DNA of 40,419 bases, taken from NCBI GenBank assembly GCA_003167365.1, contig PMTM01000010.1:1-40419 (forward strand). Direction: 5' to 3'. The notes beneath the pieces were generated by a model. That model worked only from the letters and a program-made list of their open reading frames with translations, did not search any database and was not told where the DNA came from. The stretch's first letter is position 1, and each line of letters opens with the position of its first letter. Positions 35,436 to 40,419 of the stretch are shown here, piece by piece. A program made the translations under genes and the position numbers. This DNA comes from Spartobacteria bacterium (lineage in GTDB: Bacteria; Verrucomicrobiota; Verrucomicrobiia; Chthoniobacterales; UBA10450).

Positions 35436-36882
35436 GCAGTTCATCGACCAGCGCCTTGGCTTCGCTGGTCATCTTGATCATGTCCGGCCACGTGCGGGAA
35501 TAATTCTCTCCGGGCAATTTGCGGGTCGCATCAAAGCCCATATGCGATCCGATGTTCTGCAAACTGGGAGCATGATCGAGTGAATCGCTCGGGTTCTTGA
35601 TTACCGTGGTGTCCCGCGCTGGATCGGTATTGGCGCACAATCGAAAAATGACTTCGCGCGTGTTATGCACGTCGCAATCTTCATCTACCACGATGATGTA
35701 TTTGCTGAACATCATTTGTCCCATGCCCCAGAGTCCGTGCATCACCTTGAACGCTTGATACGGGTATTGCTTCCGGATGCTGACGAAAACCAAATTATGA
35801 AAGACACCTTCCGGCGGCAGGGTCATGTCCACCATTTCTGGAAAGTTCATTTTGAACACCGGCAGGAAAATGCGGACGCTCGCGTCGCCGAGGTAGTAAT
35901 CTTCCATCGGCGGCACGCCCACGATCGTCGTCGGATAAATCGCATCGCGCCGGTGCGTGATCGCCGTCAGATGAAAAACCGGATAATCCTCGACCGCCGT
36001 GTAGTATCCCGTGTGATCTCCGAACGGTCCCTCCGGCCGCGTCTCTCCCGGCTGCACGTAACCTTCCAGGACAAAATCGACATCCGCGGGCACATCGACA
36101 TCGATCGTCTTGCAGCGCACAAGCTCGACCGATCGTTTTCGCAAAAAACCGGAAAATAGAATTTCATCCAACCCATCCGGCAATGGCGCTGTTGCCGCAA
36201 GAGTGTAAACCGGATCGCCGCCGAGCGTCACTGCCACGGGCATTCGTTCGCCGCGCTCGTAGTATTGCTTCCCATGACGCGCGCCGACCTTGTGGACCTG
36301 CCAGTGCATTCCGGTGGTTCGATCGTCATACACTTGCATGCGATAAACGCCCACGTTGCGCGAGCCGCTTTCCGGATCGCGCGTATGCACGTTGGCAAGT
36401 GTGACGAACCGTCCGCCGTCTTTCGGCCAGCATTTCAGGATAGGAAGATCGCTGAGCGTGAATCCACCATCCGGTATCTGCACGACTTCTTGACACGCGG
36501 CTTCTTTCACCTGCTTCGGCCGCGCGTGCAGCAAATGAATTCCCTGTTTGAGCAAACTCCAACCTTCGCGCAGATCGGTCGGCGGTTTTGCTTTTAGGAT
36601 GAGCTGAATTTCCTGCGCGATTTCATCGACGCTTTCGCGGCCCAATGCCATCGCGATTCGTCGCCGCGATCCCATCGTATTGATCGCGACAGGAAACTTC
36701 GCGATTTTTCCATCGATAACTGGTTGCTCGAAAAGAAGCGCTTTGCCGCCACCGGGCGACTTCATTTCGCGATCGGCCCATTCCGCGATGAGCAGATCGG
36801 TGTCGACCGGAACGGCGATGTGTTTCAGCTCGCCCGCTTTATCGAGTGCATCGACAAATTGTCGAAATGAGCGGTAAGCCAT
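35419..36882 (-). CDS. ubiD: UbiD-family prenyl-FMN-dependent decarboxylase
   Basis: UbiD-family enzymes remove a carboxyl group from aromatic or unsaturated acids with a prenylated FMN cofactor supplied by UbiX. The 487 residues match E. coli UbiD in length. The cofactor and metal site is visible as NVGVYRMQVYDDRTTGMHWQ (176-195). The catalytic region is ETRPEGPFGDHTGYY (280-294). A role in quinone biosynthesis (3-octaprenyl-4-hydroxybenzoate or a menaquinone-pathway intermediate) is likely but not proven; no ubiX or other quinone gene is in the window. The symbol names the family. Confidence 0.88.
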   Translation of the reverse strand: MAYRSFRQFVDALDKAGELKHIAVPVDTDLLIAEWADREMKSPGGGKALLFEQPVIDGKIAKFPVAINTMGSRRRIAMALGRESVDEIAQEIQLILKAKPPTDLREGWSLLKQGIHLLHARPKQVKEAACQEVVQIPDGGFTLSDLPILKCWPKDGGRFVTLANVHTRDPESGSRNVGVYRMQVYDDRTTGMHWQVHKVGARHGKQYYERGERMPVAVTLGGDPVYTLAATAPLPDGLDEILFSGFLRKRSVELVRCKTIDVDVPADVDFVLEGYVQPGETRPEGPFGDHTGYYTAVEDYPVFHLTAITHRRDAIYPTTIVGVPPMEDYYLGDASVRIFLPVFKMNFPEMVDMTLPPEGVFHNLVFVSIRKQYPYQAFKVMHGLWGMGQMMFSKYIIVVDEDCDVHNTREVIFRLCANTDPARDTTVIKNPSDSLDHAPSLQNIGSHMGFDATRKLPGENYSRTWPDMIKMTSEAKALVDELQKKAG

Positions 36883-36939
36883 CTACCAAGCGTCGCGCTT
36901 CCGCAGTCAAACAACAAGGTTGTCGTAGGGCGCTGGCGT

Positions 36940-37467
36940 TTAGTAACCGCGGGGCGGAGTCAGAATCTGAAGTGAGACCACGCGACCGTTAACAAACGTG
37001 ACCGTCTTGGATGGATAAGCAACCTGCGACTGCATATATGAGTAGTAAAATGGATCGTAGAACGGATCGCCGATAATGGCAAAGCGGTGGCCATGATGAT
37101 GGTGAAACACTGCGCCGCCGCCGAAGTATCCGCCGTATCCATATGGACCGTAGGGGTAAGGATAAGGCGCAGAAGCGAAGGTGTAATCGTTGTAGATCCA
37201 CGTTTCCACTGCGCGACCCCGTGCGCTGCCCGTCGCTTTTTGATCTGGCGCACCCCAAGCTAGCCAAACGGCATTCTCCGACATGCCTTCGCGAATCTTC
37301 CCCTCACTAACCAACGCTTGGTCCCGTGGAGAAAGAGTTTGGAAAATTTCAGGATGTTCGGCAATCCGCGATTCGGTTGTCGAGCAGCTCGTGAGAATTA
37401 ATGCGCTGGCCGAAATACCGAGCGTCAGCGCCCGAAAAAAAATTTGACGCTTCATGGTGAAAATCAT
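36940..37467 (-). CDS. Outer-membrane-type lipoprotein with BamE-like domain
   Basis: The 175-residue protein has a lipoprotein signal peptide with lipobox LTSC (Cys28). The section SEGKIREGMSENAVWLAWGA, followed by PDQ, fits the SmpA/BamE-like domain pattern. A tyrosine-, proline- and glycine-rich stretch follows (YPYPYGPYGYGGYFGGG) and then a His cluster (HHHHGH), which may bind metal. The ATG at 37467 (MIFTMKRQIFF) is chosen because AGGAGG precedes it by 5 bases; the ATG at 37455 and the frame start at 37500 are less suitable. It is divergent from moaA. Confidence 0.86.
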   Translation of the reverse strand: MIFTMKRQIFFRALTLGISASALILTSCSTTESRIAEHPEIFQTLSPRDQALVSEGKIREGMSENAVWLAWGAPDQKATGSARGRAVETWIYNDYTFASAPYPYPYGPYGYGGYFGGGAVFHHHHGHRFAIIGDPFYDPFYYSYMQSQVAYPSKTVTFVNGRVVSLQILTPPRGY

Positions 37468-37472
37468 ACAGG

Positions 37473-37478
37473 CCTCCT
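37473..37478 (-). promoter_or_regulatory. Consensus ribosome binding site AGGAGG
   Basis: On the minus strand AGGAGG is followed by CCTGT and then the ATG at 37467. It is the best Shine-Dalgarno match noticed in the window and decides the start of the BamE-like lipoprotein. Confidence 0.85.
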
Positions 37479-37542
37479 TATATCGAGTCAATCGTTCCAC
37501 TTTCTTGATTCAACCCTGCGTTGAACGTAATGTTGCGCTGCA

Positions 37543-38544
37543 ATGGAAGATCGACATGGGCATGCGATTTCTTACCTACGCGTGTCGATCACCGACCGCT
37601 GCAACGAGCGCTGCGCCTATTGCATGCCGGGCGAGTTGCACGAATGGCTGCCGCGCGAGGGCATTCTGACATTCGAGGAAACGCAGCGCATCATTCGCAT
37701 CGGCGCGGAACTCGGCGTCTCCAAGCTCAGAATCACCGGCGGCGAACCGCTCACTCGCCGCGGTGTGCTCGATCTTGTCCGCGCGCTTCCCGCAATTCCG
37801 GGCATTCGCGACATTGGAATTTCGACAAATGGAACTTTGCTCGCGCGCGAAACGGAAAGCGGTGTGACGATGGCGGCCGCTCTGCGCCAAGCCGGCGTTC
37901 AATCGATCAACATTTCGCTCGATACGTTGGATCGACATTTTTATTCGCAAATCACCGGTCGCGATTTCCATGCTGCCGTTCTTGCCGGAATTGACGCGGC
38001 GATTGACGCCAGTTTCGAACAAATCAAACTGAACGCCGTGCTCATGCGCGGACGGAATGAAGATCAGTTGCAGCCACTGATCGAGTTTGCCGCGGAGCGA
38101 AAATTAATTCTGCGTTTCATCGAGCTGATGCCGGTGAGTACGACGGAAGTTCTCAGCGACGAAAACTTTATGTCGATCTTGCACGCGCGACGCTTGATCG
38201 AATCGCATTACGGCAGTCTGATTCCGGAGCCGTCGTTCCGCACCAACGGGCCGGCCACTTACTATCAAATTCCTGGCCGCGACCAGCGCATCGGCTTCAT
38301 CGGCGCGATGACGAATCTGCATTTTTGCGAGAGCTGCAATAAACTGCGCCTCACTTGCGACGGCAAATTGCGCCCGTGCCTGGGCAGTGCGCTCGAGTTC
38401 GACATCATGAAACCGTTGCGCGCCGGCGCCAGCGACGACGATTTGCGCCAATTCTTTCTCGATGTGGTCGATCGCAAACCCCAGCAACACGATTTCCGGG
38501 ATAACTACCAACCCGGCCGCAAGATGATCGCAATCGGCGGTTGA
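37543..38544 (+). CDS. moaA: GTP 3',8-cyclase
   Basis: MoaA is a radical-SAM enzyme that starts molybdenum-cofactor synthesis by converting GTP to 3',8-cyclo-GTP. The SAM cluster motif is CNERCAYC (Cys20, Cys24, Cys27). The second cluster, which binds GTP, is built from Cys262, Cys265 and Cys279 (FCESC then 13 residues to the third Cys). The C terminus is the essential Gly-Gly (MIAIGG). All 333 residues fit the family. It is followed 3 bases later by moaC. Confidence 0.97.
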   Translation: MEDRHGHAISYLRVSITDRCNERCAYCMPGELHEWLPREGILTFEETQRIIRIGAELGVSKLRITGGEPLTRRGVLDLVRALPAIPGIRDIGISTNGTLLARETESGVTMAAALRQAGVQSINISLDTLDRHFYSQITGRDFHAAVLAGIDAAIDASFEQIKLNAVLMRGRNEDQLQPLIEFAAERKLILRFIELMPVSTTEVLSDENFMSILHARRLIESHYGSLIPEPSFRTNGPATYYQIPGRDQRIGFIGAMTNLHFCESCNKLRLTCDGKLRPCLGSALEFDIMKPLRAGASDDDLRQFFLDVVDRKPQQHDFRDNYQPGRKMIAIGG

Positions 38545-38547
38545 TCC

Positions 38548-38997
38548 ATGAAGCGTCTCTCGCACGTCGGCGCCGATGGTCGGGCGAAAATGGTGGATGT
38601 TACGGCCAAGCCGCTCATTGCCCGCACCGCGATCGCTTCGGGGAAAATTCAGCTTTGCTCGGAGACCGTCGATCTGATCGATCGCAATCAAATCGCTAAG
38701 GGCGATGTTTTGGCCACAGCCAGAATCGCCGGCATTCAGGCAGCGAAACAAACCGCGCAGCTGATTCCGCTTTGCCACACCCTGCCGCTCGGCGAAGTCA
38801 AAATCGACATCGTCACTTTGGCCGATGGGGCCGAAGCAAAATGCACGGCGCGAACTGTTGCACAAACCGGCGTGGAGATGGAAGCGCTCACTGGCGTGAC
38901 CGTCGCGTTGCTCACGATCTACGACATGTGCAAAGCCGTGGATAAGCACATGAAGATTTCAGAAATTCGTCTCGTGAAAAAGACCAAGCACCTGTAG
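38548..38997 (+). CDS. moaC: Cyclic pyranopterin monophosphate synthase
   Basis: MoaC turns 3',8-cyclo-GTP into cyclic pyranopterin monophosphate. Seen: MVDVTAKPLIARTAIASG, LIPLCHTLPLGEVKID with the active-site His, and LTIYDMCKAVDKHM with the catalytic Lys region. The 149 residues fit. The TAG stop is contributed by the TGTAG end of a palindromic element that separates it from the mogA-type gene, which might reduce read-through between the two. Confidence 0.96.
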   Translation: MKRLSHVGADGRAKMVDVTAKPLIARTAIASGKIQLCSETVDLIDRNQIAKGDVLATARIAGIQAAKQTAQLIPLCHTLPLGEVKIDIVTLADGAEAKCTARTVAQTGVEMEALTGVTVALLTIYDMCKAVDKHMKISEIRLVKKTKHL

Positions 38998-39053
38998 CGG
39001 CGGTCTATGACCTCCGAAATTAGGACGAACGGCGCTCATAGAGCGCCGCTACA
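38993..39053. repeat. 61-bp palindromic element with TGTAG/CTACA ends, copy 4
   Basis: TGTAG (38993-38997) contains the moaC stop codon and CTACA (39049-39053) ends the element 9 bases before the mogA-type start. Inside, GCGGTCTATGACCTC on the left and GGCGCTCATAGAGCGCC on the right each form a small hairpin. The right half resembles that of the copy at 26195-26254. Confidence 0.8.
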
Positions 39054-39062
39054 GCAATCAAA

Positions 39063-39545
39063 ATGGAAATCACAGTTGGAATCATAACAGTGTCCGATCG
39101 TGCCAGCGCCGGTGAATATGTCGATCTCGGCGGGCCGGCGTTGATGAAGGCGGCGCAAGACGCGGGATGGCAGGTTTCGGCCGAAGCGATTGTGCCGGAC
39201 GACAAAGCGCGCATTCAGGAAACGATCAGATCGTTTTCGCAACAGGGTTGCGGTTTGATTCTAACGACCGGCGGAACCGGAATCGCCGAGCGCGATATAA
39301 CGCCGGAGGCGATTCGCGCAATCATGCGCGTGGAAGTGCCCGGCTTCGGCGAAGTCATGCGCGCGGAATCGATGAAGATCACACCAAACGCGATCCTCTC
39401 GCGTTCGCTCGCGGCGATTGTCGATCTTTCACTCGTGATTGCGCTTCCGGGCAAACCAAGTGGCGCGGTGGAGTGTCTTGGTTTTATCAGCGGCTCGATT
39501 CCGCATGCGGTTGCGCTCGCGCAACGCGTGCCGACCTCGTGTTGA
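39063..39545 (+). CDS. mog: Molybdopterin adenylyltransferase (MogA/MoaB family)
   Basis: This 160-residue protein activates molybdopterin with AMP before metal insertion. Family marks: ITVGIITVSDRASAGEYVD at the N terminus, LILTTGGTGIAERDITPEA, and ALPGKPSGAVECLGFI. MogA and MoaB are close homologues and cannot be told apart with certainty. With moaA and moaC it gives three of the cofactor steps; moaD, moaE and moeA are not in the window. Confidence 0.93.
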   Translation: MEITVGIITVSDRASAGEYVDLGGPALMKAAQDAGWQVSAEAIVPDDKARIQETIRSFSQQGCGLILTTGGTGIAERDITPEAIRAIMRVEVPGFGEVMRAESMKITPNAILSRSLAAIVDLSLVIALPGKPSGAVECLGFISGSIPHAVALAQRVPTSC

Positions 39546-39550
39546 ATGGC

Positions 39551-39575
39551 AGGGACACCGCAGCGCGGTGTCCCT
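39551..39575. terminator. Perfect hairpin between convergent genes
   Basis: AGGGACACCGC (39551-39561) and GCGGTGTCCCT (39565-39575) form a perfect 11-bp stem with a three-base loop. It lies between the stops of the mogA-type gene and the metallophosphoesterase, which run toward each other. No T-tract is present on either side, so it may be a rho-dependent or mobile palindrome rather than a classic terminator. Confidence 0.65.
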
Positions 39576-39577
39576 AC

Positions 39578-40339
39578 CTAAATCGTCACGACCGTGATTT
39601 CCGGCCGGCAATTGAACCGGTACGGGAACCAATACGTGCCGATTCCAGCATTTACATAAAGCGGACCGTTTTTTGTGTGGAACAACCCGAGATCGTAAGA
39701 TCCGACGCCCCACGGGACAGCGAGCGCGCCGTAAAAGGGAAGGCGAACTTGTCCGCCGTGGGAATGACCGGCGAGGATCAGATCAAATCGATGCCTGAGC
39801 GAATCCACTTTCACTGGATAATGCATTAGCAGAATGCGTTTTTGCGCGGGTGCCGGCTGGTAAGCGGCAAGTCCGCGCATGCCCATGCCGACAAGCTCGA
39901 GATCGCGTTGCGGCAGACCAATGCTTTGATCGACCAGCCATGCGCCGCCGGTCGCAGAAAAAACGCGTTCGTATTCAGGAAACGGCGAGCCGCTCCAGTA
40001 ATCGTGGTTGCCAGGGTTGCCGTAAACGGGTGCCTTAATCTCGCGGATGAAACCGAGCGCCTCCTCCAGGTAGTGCCGATCTTCAACCAGATCGCCGGTG
40101 AAGCAGACAAACTCCGGATTCAGTTCGTTGATTGTGCGAATGACTTTCGCCGCATAATCGGTGTCGCCTTTGTGATGGAAATCGGTGAAATGAACGAAGC
40201 GGTGTTTCGCGTTGCCGCTTAACTTTAGGTTCGTCACGCGCAGTGATGTCGGTTCGATCCAGCGCGCGTCGGCGCCGATCACCGCCGGAATGGCGAGCGC
40301 GGTCAGACCAATAAATTTGCGACGGCTAATTATCGACAT
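39578..40339 (-). CDS. Tat-exported metallophosphoesterase
   Basis: This calcineurin-like phosphoesterase has 253 residues. The N terminus SRRKFIGLTALAIPAVIG is a twin-arginine signal with Arg6-Arg7, so the folded, metal-loaded enzyme is probably exported or anchored on the periplasmic side. The metal motifs are FTDFHHKG, FTGDLVED, NPGNHDYW, LMHYP and AGHSHGGQ. It resembles YkuE/YaeI, which act on lipid A precursors or phospholipid head groups. The ATG at 40339 is used; a start at 40372 would put 11 residues ahead of the Tat signal. Confidence 0.9.
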   Translation of the reverse strand: MSIISRRKFIGLTALAIPAVIGADARWIEPTSLRVTNLKLSGNAKHRFVHFTDFHHKGDTDYAAKVIRTINELNPEFVCFTGDLVEDRHYLEEALGFIREIKAPVYGNPGNHDYWSGSPFPEYERVFSATGGAWLVDQSIGLPQRDLELVGMGMRGLAAYQPAPAQKRILLMHYPVKVDSLRHRFDLILAGHSHGGQVRLPFYGALAVPWGVGSYDLGLFHTKNGPLYVNAGIGTYWFPYRFNCRPEITVVTI

Positions 40340-40376
40340 TTCGTATGCTAATCTTAGCACATCTCGATCCAATAGA

Positions 40377-40400
40377 TGTAGAGGCGCGCGTCCTCACGGG
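40377..40400. repeat. Partial palindromic element with TGTAG end, copy 5
   Basis: TGTAG (40377-40381) is followed by AGGCGCGCGTCCTCACGG. This is nearly the reverse complement of the right half of the copy at 18836-18894. No CTACA end is seen in the 19 bases left before the window stops, so the rest either lies outside or is missing. Confidence 0.6.
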
Positions 40401-40419
40401 TAAAGACTGAGAAGTGGGG

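Noticed and set aside
37468-37542. Molybdenum-cofactor riboswitch before moaA
   Set aside because: The gap is only 75 bases, holds the divergent ribosome binding site, and no Moco-type structured element could be made out.
38104-38949. 281-codon open frame on the minus strand across moaA and moaC
   Set aside because: It is a mirror of two firmly identified genes and spans their junction.

Overview
The window is a gene-dense chromosomal stretch with about 40 genes, no intergenic gap over 300 bases, no rRNA, tRNA or CRISPR array, and no recognisable transposase. Lipid A and LPS-core genes (lpxK, an MsbA-like exporter, a heptosyltransferase-like GT9, a WaaG-like GT4) and outer-membrane-type proteins point to a Gram-negative envelope. 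The gene mix, the GC-rich coding sequence and the many short palindromic intergenic repeats resemble soil Verrucomicrobiota of the Chthoniobacterales type. That placement is an inference from memory of such genomes, not the result of a search.

Layout. 1-6.6 kb: a truncated acetyl-CoA synthetase, dodecin, a small membrane protein, an RlmI-like methyltransferase, homoserine kinase, lpxK, a stand-alone LigD-type polymerase domain, an AT-richer orphan exported protein and a cupin. 6.7-11.4 kb: Pcm, an exported protein of unknown role, and a surface-polysaccharide group (SDR epimerase/dehydratase, membrane GT2, SAM methyltransferase), then a GNAT acetyltransferase. 11.5-13.3 kb: a GH15 trehalase/glucoamylase-like enzyme. 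13.3-15.9 kb, minus strand: a compact four-gene redox operon of a DUF6662-like outer-membrane barrel, an exported FMN-binding protein, the flavin transferase ApbE and a four-helix, histidine-rich cytochrome-b-like protein. 16-18.3 kb: two overlapping CNNM/CBS membrane proteins. 18.3-23.3 kb: DUF309, a TauE/SafE-type permease, a YyaL/DUF255 protein, a PHP phosphoesterase and DUF1802. 23.3-28.6 kb: LPS assembly genes (MsbA-like, GT9, GT4 and a divergent WaaG-like GT4). 28.6-29.7 kb: a STAS protein and a HAD phosphatase. 29.8-35.4 kb: lepA, lepB, a polytopic membrane protein, an HpnD-like prenyl synthase and a glycine-zipper lipoprotein, closed by a rho-independent terminator. 35.4-40.3 kb: a UbiD-family decarboxylase, a BamE-like lipoprotein, the molybdenum-cofactor genes moaA-moaC-mogA and a Tat-exported metallophosphoesterase.

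The most interesting points are three. First, the redox operon reads as an extracytosolic flavin electron-transfer system: membrane cytochrome, covalently flavinylated periplasmic carrier, its maturation enzyme and an outer-membrane barrel. Second, a family of about 60-bp elements bounded by TGTAG and CTACA sits directly at gene ends and in two cases supplies the stop codon. Third, heptanucleotide tandem repeats flank lpxK on both sides, one of them inside the 3' end of thrB. An SDR enzyme in which the usual catalytic tyrosine is asparagine is also worth a check.
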